Shown: positions 17,635 through 25,720, numbered from the stretch's first letter. The stretch: DNA of 64,000 nucleotides from JBQTKD01 sp963703165 (GCA_963703165.1 OY969798.1:4340001-4404000), one strand, 5' to 3'. The notes: generated from the sequence alone by a model not told the origin. Numbers and translations: made by a program.

Positions 17635-20600
17635 GTGCGGGTGCTGAGTTCGGCGAAGATCGGCACGTCGTCGTGGCGCTACTACACCGATTCGGTGGCG
17701 TGCGCGGCGACGGAGTACTACCTCGGCGCGGGGGAGGCCCCGGGACGCTGGTGGGGCCGCGGACTGGAAGCGCTAGGCCTCGACGCGGGTGCAGTGGTCG
17801 GGGAGGCTCAGCTGGAGTCGCTATTCGCCCGCGCGCTGCACCCGGTGACCGGGCAGCGCCTTGGTCGGGCGTGGCGGGTCGACGGGGTGACCGGATTCGA
17901 TCTGACGTTCTCCGCCCCGAAGAGCGTCAGTTCCCTGTGGACGCTGGCAGATCCCGACACCGCAGCCCACCTGCGGGCCGCGCACACGGCCGCCGTCGAG
18001 GCGGCACTGTCCTACCTGGATCGGCACGCGTCGTGGTCGCGGCGCGGCGTGGACGGCACCGAGCAGGTCGCCTCCGGTGGATTGGTGGCGGCGTGCTTCG
18101 AGCACCGCACGTCGCGGTGCGCTGACCCGCAGCTGCACACCCATGCCCTGGTGGTGAACAAGGTCCTGTGTGCGGACGGGACGTGGCGCACCCTCGACGC
18201 GGTTGAGCTGTTCCACCACAAGAAGTCCGCCGGCATGATTTACCAGGCCGCGCTGCGCAGCGAAATCCATGCGCGGACCGGATTTGAATTCGCCGAGGCG
18301 GACAGCAACGGTCAGTCGGAGATATCCGCGGTACCGGAAGGACTGCTGAAGATGTGGTCCAAGCGGACCGCTCAGATCGAAATAGAGGCCTCGGCGAAAA
18401 TCGGCGAGTACGAGGAGTCGCTGGGCCGTTCACTGTTGCCGGACGAACGCACAGCGATCACGAAGACCGCCGTACTCAAGACCCGGCCGCCGAAATCGCT
18501 GTACGACACCGGGACGCTTCAGCAACGGTGGTACAGCGAGGCGATGGCGGCCGGCTTCGATCCGGGGTTGCTTGTCCAGGCCGTGCGGGAGGCCGGTCGC
18601 GAGGCGGTTCGGCAAGCATCCGGGCGACCGGCCCCGGGCCGCGACGTCGCTGTGGAGGCGGTGCGGGCGGCCGCGGCGACGCGGGCGGTGGTTTCCCGCG
18701 CGGACGTCGCGGGTCAGGTCGCCGCCCTGCTGCCCGTCGACGGGCGCGGCGCCGCCGCCGTCTTGGAAACGGTGGAAGCGCTTGCCGATCGGGTTGCCGG
18801 CGTGGCCGAGGCGGTGCCGGTGGGGGAGCACCCGCGCGGTCGGACCGCGCGTGCGTCGGATGCCCGGTGGGCTGGGGCGGAGGTGCTGGCCGCGGAAGCG
18901 CGGGTGTTGTCGCTGGCGGAGCGGGGACGCGGCCGGGGTTACGGCAGGGTCCCGGCGTCGTCGCTGGCCCTCGCTTTGGAGGGTGCAGGTCTGGACCGGG
19001 GGCAGCGCGACGCGGTGCGGGCGCTGACGCAGGACGGGCACTTCTTGAACGTGGTCACTGCTGCGGCGGGGGCGGGTAAGACGCGGATGCTGGGGAGCGC
19101 GGTGGACGCGTGGCGTCTGGCCGGGTACCGGGTGATCGGGCTCGCACCGTCCGCGCGTGCGGCCGCGGAACTGTCCGCTGTGACGGGCGCGGCGACGGAC
19201 ACCCTGGCGAAGTGGATCGTGGAGCAGAACCGGCGCGGACTGCTGACGGGGCACGCGCGGGCGAGGTTCGTGCTCGACGCACGCGCGGTCGTCGTGGTGG
19301 ACGAGGCATCCATGGCCAACACCCACGACCTCGACCTGTTGGTCACGACCGCCGCCCGGGTCGGGGCGAAACCGGTCCTGGTCGGTGACCCCGCACAGAT
19401 CGGTGTCGTGCGCGGCCCCGGCGGCATGTTGGCGGCATTGGCGAACGCCGGCCACGGGCTCGACCTGGAAATCGTGCACCGTTTCACCAACTCCTGGGAG
19501 GCCGACGCCTCCCTCGGGTTGCGCCGCGGCAACCCCGACGTGCTCGAGACCTACCGCGACCACGAGCGGCTGCACCCCTGCACCGACGTGGCGGACGCCG
19601 TCGAAGCGCTGCACGGGCGGTGGACGGTCGAGCGCGCGGCCGGACGGGAGGTGCTGATGATGGCGCACGCCCGCGTCGACGTCGAAGCGCTCAACGCCCG
19701 CGCCCGGGCGAGCGCACAGAACGCGGGCGAAGTCCACGGCCCGACGGTGCGACTGGGGGAGCGGGACTGGCAGGCAGGGGACCTGCTTCGCGCGCGCCGC
19801 AACGACCGCAGCCTCGTGCTCGGCGCCGACGGGCACGTCCGAAACGGCGACCGTTACCGCATCACCGCGGTCGACCCGACCGGGTTGCACGGGGAGCACC
19901 TCGACCGAGGAGAGCGGGTGTTCCTGCCCGCCGCCTATGTCGCCGTGCACGGTGAGTACGGGTGGGCCACCACCATCACCGCCGCCCAAGGCGCAAGCGT
20001 GGACGTCGGACTGGTCCTCGTGCGTCCGGGGATTGACCGCGAGCACCTCTACGTCGCGATGACCCGCGGGCGCGAGGCCAACCACGCTTGGATCGCCACC
20101 GACCAGCTCGGTGAGAGCGACCACCATGGAATGGCGCCCACCGGCGGGCGGGACGGGTCGGCGCAGGACCGTGCCCTCGACGTCCTCGCCGCCGCGTTGG
20201 CCCGCAGCGGCGCGCAGGACGCCGCCCACACCGCCCGCGCCGACGCCAGGACCCGCAGCGCCGAGGCCACCCGTCGTGCCGCCGAGCTCGCCGCCCGGCA
20301 GGCAGCCGAACCACCGGTCCCGGCCGAGCACACCGCCCGGGCGATCGAACTGACGCGACGTCACGTCGACCGGACGCGACTGACCACCGAACAGGGCGAG
20401 CTTTCGCGGGCCGTCTCCGAAAGCCGGGAGGAGTTGGCCAGGACGACGCGGCTGCGTCCCGGGCGCCGACGTGACCTCGTAGAGGCCATCTCGTGCCATG
20501 AGGCCGCCTTGCGCGCTGTCTCTTGGCAGGCGGCCCAATTGGACAGCGAGATCACGACCTTGTCCCGCCGGGTCGCCGTCGACACCCAGACGCGGGAGTC

Positions 20601-20823
20601 CGAACAGCGTGCCCGCGACAACCGGCCCGTCACCCTGCCCGACGATCGCGCCTACCTCGCGCCTGCGCGACACCCCGAGCCAGGGCGGCCTGCCCAGTCG
20701 AGGTCGGCGATCGAACGGGACCGTGCGGCCGAACAGCGGCGTTCCGCAGAACGCAGTCGCCGCTACGCCCAGGAGCAGACGCGCGGGCGCGGCCGCGACG
20801 ACGGGTCCGGCATCGGGTGGTAG
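17635..20823 (+). CDS. MobF-family relaxase fused to a RecD-like helicase (TraA/TrwC type)
   Basis: Conjugative relaxase of 1,062 residues that nicks oriT, stays covalently bound and unwinds the transferred strand. The N-terminal TrwC domain (residues 1-300) has the Tyr cluster in SSWRYYTDSVACAATEYYLG, the LTFSAPKSVS motif and the metal-binding histidines EHRTSRCADPQLHTHALVVN. The helicase half has Walker A TAAAGAGKTRML (about 475-485), Walker B VVVDEASMANTHDLDLL and a C-terminal motif HLYVAMTRGREANHAW. A charged coiled-coil tail follows. The GTG at 17635 begins MRVLSSAKIGTSSWRYY as in the family. No coupling ATPase or mating-pore genes accompany it. A degraded relative lies just outside the element at 22085. 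Confidence 0.92.
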   Translation: MRVLSSAKIGTSSWRYYTDSVACAATEYYLGAGEAPGRWWGRGLEALGLDAGAVVGEAQLESLFARALHPVTGQRLGRAWRVDGVTGFDLTFSAPKSVSSLWTLADPDTAAHLRAAHTAAVEAALSYLDRHASWSRRGVDGTEQVASGGLVAACFEHRTSRCADPQLHTHALVVNKVLCADGTWRTLDAVELFHHKKSAGMIYQAALRSEIHARTGFEFAEADSNGQSEISAVPEGLLKMWSKRTAQIEIEASAKIGEYEESLGRSLLPDERTAITKTAVLKTRPPKSLYDTGTLQQRWYSEAMAAGFDPGLLVQAVREAGREAVRQASGRPAPGRDVAVEAVRAAAATRAVVSRADVAGQVAALLPVDGRGAAAVLETVEALADRVAGVAEAVPVGEHPRGRTARASDARWAGAEVLAAEARVLSLAERGRGRGYGRVPASSLALALEGAGLDRGQRDAVRALTQDGHFLNVVTAAAGAGKTRMLGSAVDAWRLAGYRVIGLAPSARAAAELSAVTGAATDTLAKWIVEQNRRGLLTGHARARFVLDARAVVVVDEASMANTHDLDLLVTTAARVGAKPVLVGDPAQIGVVRGPGGMLAALANAGHGLDLEIVHRFTNSWEADASLGLRRGNPDVLETYRDHERLHPCTDVADAVEALHGRWTVERAAGREVLMMAHARVDVEALNARARASAQNAGEVHGPTVRLGERDWQAGDLLRARRNDRSLVLGADGHVRNGDRYRITAVDPTGLHGEHLDRGERVFLPAAYVAVHGEYGWATTITAAQGASVDVGLVLVRPGIDREHLYVAMTRGREANHAWIATDQLGESDHHGMAPTGGRDGSAQDRALDVLAAALARSGAQDAAHTARADARTRSAEATRRAAELAARQAAEPPVPAEHTARAIELTRRHVDRTRLTTEQGELSRAVSESREELARTTRLRPGRRRDLVEAISCHEAALRAVSWQAAQLDSEITTLSRRVAVDTQTRESEQRARDNRPVTLPDDRAYLAPARHPEPGRPAQSRSAIERDRAAEQRRSAERSRRYAQEQTRGRGRDDGSGIGW

Positions 20824-20937
20824 CGCGGAGGGCGGTCGGCATGTGCTCGCTGCGACCTCGACTCACGGTCGTGCCGTCCCAGCCCGCGGCAGGGCGTCTC
20901 GAGACGGCACAGGCATCGACCTGTTTCTCGTCTTGCG

Positions 20938-20952
20938 ATAAGGTTGCCTTAT
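20938..20952. promoter_or_regulatory. Operator-like palindrome overlapping the mntA start
   Basis: ATAAGG-TTG-CCTTAT is a perfect inverted repeat whose right half runs into the ATG at 20951. Because the first gene product has a DNA-binding helix-turn-helix, this is a likely autoregulatory site. The overlap with the start codon suggests a very short or absent leader. Confidence 0.5.
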
Positions 20953-21424
20953 GACGCTCGTGACCGAGTACAAGCTCGCGGGTCGAACGGCGGAACTCGC
21001 GCGGCTTCGACGCGTGCTCGCGCTCCGCGCGATGGCGGCAACCGGCATGAGTCAGCGCGAGATCGCCGAGGCGCTGGGAGTGAGTCAGCCCGCGGTGAGC
21101 CAGCAGTTCAAGACCGGACCGGACCTCGCCGCGGTCCAGCCGGAGACGCTGATTGAAGCGGCGTCGCCAGTGCTCAAGCAGGTGGCCGAGAGTCGGGGGT
21201 TCCGCGACCTCGCAGTGTTCGGGTCCGTTGCGCGCGGAAGTGCACGGATGGACTCGGACATCGACCTATTGGTCAAGGTGCCGAGGGGCACCTCGATCCG
21301 CGGACTCGTCGACCTGCAGGAGACGTTCGAGCACATCCTCGGGCGCTCTGTGGATCTCGTGAGCTACGGCGGGCTCAAGCCCGGGATCGACGACGACATC
21401 CGGCGAGAGGCCGTTCTGTTGTGA
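20951..21424 (+). CDS. mntA: MntA-like nucleotidyltransferase antitoxin with N-terminal helix-turn-helix
   Basis: A 157-residue protein. Residues 25-60 form a Cro/MarR-like helix-turn-helix (MSQREIAEALGVSQPAVSQQ), and residues 85-150 form a minimal nucleotidyltransferase with the GSVARGSARMDSDIDLLV signature (GSxxRG...SDxDL, the metal-binding aspartates present). In MntA/HepT systems the nucleotidyltransferase neutralises the toxin by adding AMP groups to it. Fusion to a DNA-binding domain suggests that it also represses its own operon. The stop codon overlaps the start of the HEPN gene by one base. The pair probably stabilises the mobile element. Confidence 0.85.
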   Translation: MTLVTEYKLAGRTAELARLRRVLALRAMAATGMSQREIAEALGVSQPAVSQQFKTGPDLAAVQPETLIEAASPVLKQVAESRGFRDLAVFGSVARGSARMDSDIDLLVKVPRGTSIRGLVDLQETFEHILGRSVDLVSYGGLKPGIDDDIRREAVLL

Positions 21425-21816
21425 TGGATCGCAGGACGGCGAAAGAACTGATCCACATTCGCGATTGGCTGGACAAGGCCTACACGCTCGTCGAGCCCGG
21501 ACGCGAAGCCTACGACGCGGACGAGCTCCGGCAGGAAGCCGGCGACTCTCTGATGATGAAGCTCGGCGAGGCGGCGAACCGGCTCACGCGCGCCAACATC
21601 CCCAATCCCGAAGGCGTCCGCTGGCGAGATGCCGTCGCCAACCGAAACTGGCTGATCCACCAGTACGACCGGATCGACCGCGACATCACCTGGGCAACGC
21701 TGGCATCGGATCTTCCGCTGTGGCGCCAGGCCCTGGCGAAGAGCTTCGAGTTGGCCGAGGCGCTCTTGACCGCGGAACCTTCAGCGGACCTGTCGGACCG
21801 TCGCCGCGAGAAGTAG
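21424..21816 (+). CDS. hepT: HepT-like HEPN toxin (RNase)
   Basis: A 130-residue all-helical HEPN-domain protein. The catalytic RX4HXY motif is exact: RNWLIHQY near residue 83, where the Tyr is the residue AMPylated by MntA in characterised systems. The ATG at 21424 overlaps the mntA stop (TGATG); an in-frame GTG three bases earlier is possible. It forms a two-gene toxin-antitoxin operon with the preceding nucleotidyltransferase and is the last gene before the right attachment region. Confidence 0.85.
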   Translation: MDRRTAKELIHIRDWLDKAYTLVEPGREAYDADELRQEAGDSLMMKLGEAANRLTRANIPNPEGVRWRDAVANRNWLIHQYDRIDRDITWATLASDLPLWRQALAKSFELAEALLTAEPSADLSDRRREK

Positions 21817-21871
21817 GCGGGACGAAACCAGGCGACGTCGGGGACCGCTCGTCCGCGGTCGACCAAGATCA

Positions 21872-21897
21872 CGGTACACATTGGGTACACATGCGAG
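21872..21897 (+). repeat. Right arm-type repeat pair (GGTACACAT x2)
   Basis: GGTACACAT at 21873-21881 and 21884-21892, 11-bp period, same orientation as the copy at 7788-7813. It lies about 100 bases inside the right attachment repeat. Confidence 0.6.
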
Positions 21898-21995
21898 CGG
21901 AAACAGGCGGAGATCGGCGGTCAGCCTCGGTCATCGTTTCCGCAGGTCAGAGCCCTAAAGAACCGAAAATGGGCAGGCCAAATAGGCCCTCGTTT

Positions 21996-22042
21996 CGCCC
22001 TCTCAAGGCGGTAGCGCGGGTTCGAATCCCGTCGGGGCTACA
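21996..22042 (+). repeat. attR: 47-bp duplicate of the tRNA-Glu 3' half
   Basis: Perfect copy of 7670-7716. The 5' half of the tRNA is absent here, so this is not a functional tRNA gene. Homology to the left end continues beyond the repeat through the terminator (22045-22074) to a degenerate integrase stop region (GTTTGGCGGG against GTTTAGCGGG), showing that another element of the same family follows. Confidence 0.92.
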
Positions 22043-22044
22043 TC

Positions 22045-22074
22045 CGAGAACCCCCTGGTGACAGGGGGTTCTCG
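22045..22074. terminator. Terminator of the relic element
   Basis: A 12-bp perfect stem CGAGAACCCCCT/AGGGGGTTCTCG with a 6-base loop. It is homologous to the terminator at 7719 with a compensatory pair change (A-T there, G-C here), so the hairpin has been conserved. Confidence 0.7.
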
Positions 22075-22084
22075 CTGTTTGGCG

Positions 22085-22580
22085 GGCCCCTGGTGGGGCC
22101 GTCGGTGGGAGAGCATCCGAGCGGGCGGACGCCTCGGGCCTCCGATGCGCAGTGGGCGGGGGCCGAGGTTCTCGCGGCGGAGCCCGGGTGCTCTCGGTGG
22201 TCGAACGCGGGCGCACCGCCAACTACGGCCGAGTCGCCGTCACCTCGCTGATCCTGGCTCAGCAGGACGCCGGTGCCGGGAACTCCTCGAGACGATCGCC
22301 TTCCACGATCAGGCCGTACTCGCCGTCTTCCCGCAATCGGCGGAGTTGTCTCACAAGATCGCGGCCCTGTCCCGCCAGGTCGCCGTAGACGAACGCTCGC
22401 TGGAGGCCGACCGCCGCGCCCGATCCGCTCGGCCTGGGCGCGTGGATACCGAGGAGCCATACCTCGCGCCCGCGCGTCCCAGTGGATTCCAGGGCGGGCC
22501 CCCCGGGTGACGGGGGCGTCGGGCGGTCGGGTAGAACTCGACCGGCAGCGGGCGGTTGAGCGCCGCCGCATTCTCATGAT
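22085..22580 (+). pseudogene. Fragments of a MobF relaxase (relic of a second element)
   Basis: Pieces of a relative of the relaxase at 17635, broken by frameshifts and an internal deletion. The first piece reads VGEHPSGRTPRASDAQWAGA, then shifts frame into RVLSVVERGRTANYGRV, matching the intact protein around residues 400-440. The text then jumps past the whole helicase to a C-terminal piece (RELLETIAFHDQAVLAVF ... PYLAPARP), ending near a QRAVERRR segment equivalent to the intact tail. Lying directly outside attR, it shows that a related element once occupied the same tRNA site. Confidence 0.75.
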
Positions 22581-22712
22581 CACAGCTACGGGCGGGGCCG
22601 CGATGATGCTCCAGGGATCGGCTTCTGACGGTGAGTCACCGAAAATCGACATCCCGCGGCGTCGGCGACATGCCGTCCGCGGGCGGGTTCGATCCTCCCG
22701 CCGATGCGTTGC

Positions 22713-23045
22713 CTATCCGGCGGAGCGAGCGGCGAGATAGTCGGCCAAGGCGGAGCGGATGACGTCGCTGGGTCGGCGGTGCTCGGCGGCCGCGACCGCG
22801 TCGAGTTGCTCATTGAGGTCCGCCGGCAGTCGGACCTGGCGCACGGGGGAGTGCTGCCCGGGCGCGGCGTTCGGGTCCAGCGGCGGGCGACCACCGGTGG
22901 CTCGTTCGAGGAGCGCGCGGCCGTGCTCGGCGGCGGCGGGTCCGCGCAGCGCGGTCCTCGAGTCCGGCTTGAGCGCCATGTCGTCCTCGGCCCAGTCGGC
23001 AGCCTGCTGGTAGTCCCGCTCGTCGCGGTCGGTGTCGTCGCCCAT
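22713..23045 (-). CDS. Ribbon-helix-helix antitoxin-like protein
   Basis: A 110-residue acidic protein starting MGDDTDRDERDYQQAADW. Its last 45 residues form a ribbon-helix-helix (Arc/MetJ/CopG) domain: VRQVRLPADLNEQLDAVAAA followed by RPSDVIRSALADYLAAR. The order (N-terminal toxin-binding region, C-terminal DNA-binding domain) is less common than the reverse. ATG 23045 has GGGAG seven bases upstream and overlaps the end of a toxin-like frame, so the two form a toxin-first operon. The neighbouring toxin frame appears broken, leaving this an orphan antitoxin. Confidence 0.65.
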   Translation of the reverse strand: MGDDTDRDERDYQQAADWAEDDMALKPDSRTALRGPAAAEHGRALLERATGGRPPLDPNAAPGQHSPVRQVRLPADLNEQLDAVAAAEHRRPSDVIRSALADYLAARSAG

Positions 23046-23317
23046 TCGGTGTCTCCCATCCGGTCCAGGTGCTTCTGGCGGGCGATCATCACGTGGAAGA
23101 TGTGCAGCCCGCGTGGCGGGACCACCTCCACCATGATTTCCAACAGCAGTTCGCCCAGCTGCCGCGGCGGACCGATGAACAGAGTCGGACACAACCGGCC
23201 GGGTACTCGCGGCTCGTCGAATTCGGTCTCGACGTAGCACGCGTTCGCAATGGCGTGCAGGGCGTCCTCGCGGTCGATCCCGTGCTTGTCCGCGCTGTCC
23301 GCCTACGTGACCGCCAC
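23046..23317 (-). pseudogene. Probable toxin gene with early amber codon
   Basis: From GTG 23317 the frame reads V-A-V-T-stop-ADSADKHGIDREDALHAI. The TAG at 23303-23305 interrupts an otherwise coherent coding sequence continuing through ACYVETEFDEPRVPGRL and PPRGLHIFHVMIARQKHLDRM, with no alternative ATG or GTG near the start. The frame then runs into the antitoxin gene without its own stop. A GTGTA-C-TACAC palindrome (23325-23335) just upstream looks like the operon operator. The family resembles short actinobacterial toxins paired with ribbon-helix-helix proteins, but the activity is unknown. Confidence 0.5.
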
Positions 23318-23515
23318 CGGTCTAGTGTACTACACAACCTAGCCGTCTCTGATCGGGTTGCCGAGCGCCGGGTCCTCGTCTTCTCGTGGGGTGTCGAGTT
23401 CGCTCGCCGCGGGCAGGGCCTCGCCACCCGCACCCACAGAGCTCCGCGGATGCGCTTGGGAAGAACCTCCGGATCAGTTCGGTTGGCGCGGTGGGACACG
23501 ACGGAAGAGGAATCA

Positions 23516-23827
23516 GTGAGCGACGCGAAGATCGAGGTTGTGGACGTGCCGGACCGGTCGCGGTTCGAGGTGCTCGTCGACGGCGAGTTGGCGGGCCTTG
23601 CCGACTACACGGTGGCCGACGGCGTCATCACGTTCACGCACACCGAGGTGCACGACGGGCACGAGGGGCAGGGCTTGGGCTCGCAGCTCGCCCGGACCGG
23701 CCTGGACTCAGCCCGGGACCGCGGCCTGACAGTGATCCCTCGCTGCTCCTACATCGCCGGGTGGATCAAGAAGCACCCCGACTTCGTCGACCTCGTCAGC
23801 GAACTGCACCGAGACCTGGTGTCCTGA
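23516..23827 (+). CDS. Small GNAT-like N-acetyltransferase (YjdJ type)
   Basis: A 103-residue minimal GNAT-fold protein of the group with a shortened acetyltransferase domain. It has a beta-rich first half (RFEVLVDGELAGLADYTVAD) and the acetyl-CoA loop HEGQGLGSQLARTGLDSAR, followed by PRCSYIAGWIKKHPDFVDLV, a hallmark of this subgroup. The GTG at 23516 follows GAAGAGG. The substrate is unknown. The 3' end faces the convergent gene at 23832 with almost no gap. Confidence 0.82.
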   Translation: MSDAKIEVVDVPDRSRFEVLVDGELAGLADYTVADGVITFTHTEVHDGHEGQGLGSQLARTGLDSARDRGLTVIPRCSYIAGWIKKHPDFVDLVSELHRDLVS

Positions 23828-23831
23828 GCGT

Positions 23832-24443
23832 TCAGAAGTCGCACTGCCCACAGATGCCGGACATCGGCAATTCGGTGAAGTGCACAGGGCAGATGGGCCG
23901 CACCGGTTCCGGCGCCGCGACGGCCTTCGGGGCCTTCACGGCGCGCGGGGCCCGCGGAGTGCGGGGGGCCGCGGGGGCCCGCGTCCTGGTCTTGGTAGGG
24001 GCGACCTGCCCGCCTCCCGCGGGAAGATCGTCGGCGTACTTCTGGTAGCAGACCAGTCGGTGCGCGGCCGCCTGCCGTTCGACGTTCCCAGTGACCTCGT
24101 CGTCGGTTGCCTTGAGGATCCGGCCGTAGGCCGAGCCGACGGTCCCGTCCTCGCGGACGCACAACGAGATCAACGGCGGGTCGCCCTGCGCCTTGGCCAG
24201 TACCGCGATCGCCTCGAGCAGTTTGCCGATCCAGTTCGCCAGCGGGTTGCGCGTGCGGACGCCCGAGGTCTCCTGCACGTGCTCGCTGAGTTCCTCGTAG
24301 CTGATCACGGCCTGATAGCGGCCGGCCGTCGCGACGAGCTCGTCGTAGGCGAGGGGAATCCACTCGGCCAGGGCGTCGGCGAACCAGACTGCGGTGCCGT
24401 CGGCGACGCGGAATGTCCCCGGTGCGCGATTCTCGTCGGTCAT
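23832..24443 (-). CDS. Unknown protein with C-terminal cysteine pair motif
   Basis: A 203-residue protein not recognised. Residues 1-130 look like a compact mixed domain (VADGTAVWFADALAEWIPLAY, SYEELSEHVQETSGVRTRNP, LCVREDGTVGSAYGRIL). A low-complexity Lys/Arg/Ala/Pro linker follows, and the end reads CPVHFTELPMSGICGQCDF, whose C-P-x-H and C-x-x-C spacing resembles a small zinc ribbon. A DNA- or protein-binding role is possible. No operon partners. Confidence 0.6.
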   Translation of the reverse strand: MTDENRAPGTFRVADGTAVWFADALAEWIPLAYDELVATAGRYQAVISYEELSEHVQETSGVRTRNPLANWIGKLLEAIAVLAKAQGDPPLISLCVREDGTVGSAYGRILKATDDEVTGNVERQAAAHRLVCYQKYADDLPAGGGQVAPTKTRTRAPAAPRTPRAPRAVKAPKAVAAPEPVRPICPVHFTELPMSGICGQCDF

Positions 24444-24547
24444 CCGTACGACCCTACGGTGTCCGGCGCGCGCAGGGTGCGGTCAGGACACCGACGGGTC
24501 CATCACACGACCCATGAACAGCACCGTGTTGGTGGCCTTGTCGCGGA

Positions 24548-25720
24548 TCAGGGTGTGAAGCCGTAGGTCTCCGGCCTGGTCCACTCCGGGTTGTCGCGCT
24601 CCCATGCCTCGAAGGCGGCGATGTCCGGGTCGATGGACTGCCACATCATCCAGCCGAACTGGAACAGCTTGCGGTCCCCGTTGGGCTTCACGATGTCGGC
24701 GTTGGCATTGCAGGTCCAGATGCCGGTCTGCAGGCCGCGGCACTCGTCGTGGACGAGGAACTCACCGAAGCCCGGCATCCCCGTGTTCGCGATCGGGTAC
24801 CCACCGACGTTGGAACCGGTCGTGCGGCGCCAGTCCATGATGATCGTGGGCCGGCCGTCGACGTAGCTGCGCCCGCGGATCACGTGCCCGAGCACGGTCT
24901 GCGGCTTCTGGTGCGGGAAGAACTGCTCGGGGGCGTAGGGGAGCATCGGGTTCCACATCGGGTGTTCGCTCATCGACGGGAAGAACCGGTTGGTGATTTC
25001 GCCGCCGGCGTTCGTCGGGGTGAACAGACGCTTGCCGCCCCACACGTGCGCGGCGACGAAGTCCTGACCCGGCTCGACGAACGTTCCGTTCGGACAACTG
25101 AACTCGTCGGGGATCGGCGCCCGGCCGGCGGGGAAGCCGAAGAAGTACGCGCCCATTGCGAACCACCCGGTGTTCCAGTCCGAGCACACCGGCCCGCCGT
25201 GCACCAAGGTGTCCGGGCCGAACATCGGCCCGCCCTCACCGAGGTAGCGGTAGAGCTGATGCTTGATCGTTTCCGGCGCGATCATCTGCGCCTTCTGCGT
25301 GCGTCGCCAGTTGCCGTTCCAGCCCGAGCACGCCTCGCCAAGTTCGGCGTCCGTACGGAACGCGGCCTTCGGGTTCGCCGTGCGCCACTCGGCGGCAAGG
25401 GGGTCATCGGTCACGCCCGCGGGGCGCACTGCGGGCTGCTGCTTCGCGTTGGGGACCAACAGACAGTTGTCCGTGCGGTTGCGCACGCCGTCGTCGTCGA
25501 AGTCGGCGTCGGCGAACGCTCCGGGCGCTGTCGCCGAGGGGATCGGGGTCGACAACCGCGGCTGCTCGTGCGGACCACCCCACGTGTGGTCCGCACTCGC
25601 AGCCGCGGTGCCGGCGGGCAGAAGAGCCGCAGCGCACAGCAGCGCGAGGGCGGTACGCAATCCGGTCCGGCGGGTCCCGTTCCGTCGGATCCTGCGTTGG
25701 ATTGCGTGCCGCCCTCGCAT
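24548..25720 (-). CDS. Secreted protein with thrombospondin type 3-like calcium motif
   Basis: A 390-residue exported protein. The N-terminus has a basic stretch followed by a hydrophobic core LRTALALLCAAALLPAGTAAASA, a classical signal peptide. Shortly after comes DADFDDDGVRNRTDNC, a calcium-binding TSP3-like repeat. The mature part is rich in Trp, Gly, Pro and Cys and has no recognised catalytic motif (segments include GGPVCSDWNTGWFAMGAYFF and VHDECRGLQTGIWTCNANAD). ATG 25720 has a GGGAGGCGAC ribosome site and was preferred to one eight codons upstream. A 21-base palindrome lies just upstream and probably controls it. Confidence 0.72.
   Translation of the reverse strand: MRGRHAIQRRIRRNGTRRTGLRTALALLCAAALLPAGTAAASADHTWGGPHEQPRLSTPIPSATAPGAFADADFDDDGVRNRTDNCLLVPNAKQQPAVRPAGVTDDPLAAEWRTANPKAAFRTDAELGEACSGWNGNWRRTQKAQMIAPETIKHQLYRYLGEGGPMFGPDTLVHGGPVCSDWNTGWFAMGAYFFGFPAGRAPIPDEFSCPNGTFVEPGQDFVAAHVWGGKRLFTPTNAGGEITNRFFPSMSEHPMWNPMLPYAPEQFFPHQKPQTVLGHVIRGRSYVDGRPTIIMDWRRTTGSNVGGYPIANTGMPGFGEFLVHDECRGLQTGIWTCNANADIVKPNGDRKLFQFGWMMWQSIDPDIAAFEAWERDNPEWTRPETYGFTP

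Larger units (their letters stand above)
7717..22042. mobile_element. Integrative and mobilizable element in tRNA-Glu
   Basis: A 14,326-bp insertion bounded by 47-bp direct repeats at 7670-7716 and 21996-22042. Gene order: tyrosine integrase (frameshifted), excisionase, two unknown genes, RHS polymorphic toxin, MobF relaxase-helicase and a MntA/HepT toxin-antitoxin pair. There is a relaxase but no coupling protein or type IV secretion genes, so it would be mobilizable rather than self-transmissible. Pairs of GGTACACA units near both ends look like integrase arm sites. Sequences beyond the right repeat derive from a second, decayed relative. Confidence 0.88.

Noticed and set aside
18430..20673. 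Long open frame (747 codons) antisense to the relaxase
   Set aside because: Same artefact; the sense strand encodes relaxase and helicase motifs throughout.
21996..22042. Second tRNA-Glu gene
   Set aside because: Only the 3' half is present; it lacks the acceptor 5' strand and D-arm, so it is an attachment-site duplicate.
22680..22702. T-arm-like GCGGGTTCGATCCTCCCGC as outer attachment site of the relic element
   Set aside because: Loop is too long and no flanking similarity to the 47-bp repeat; the resemblance is too short to rely on.
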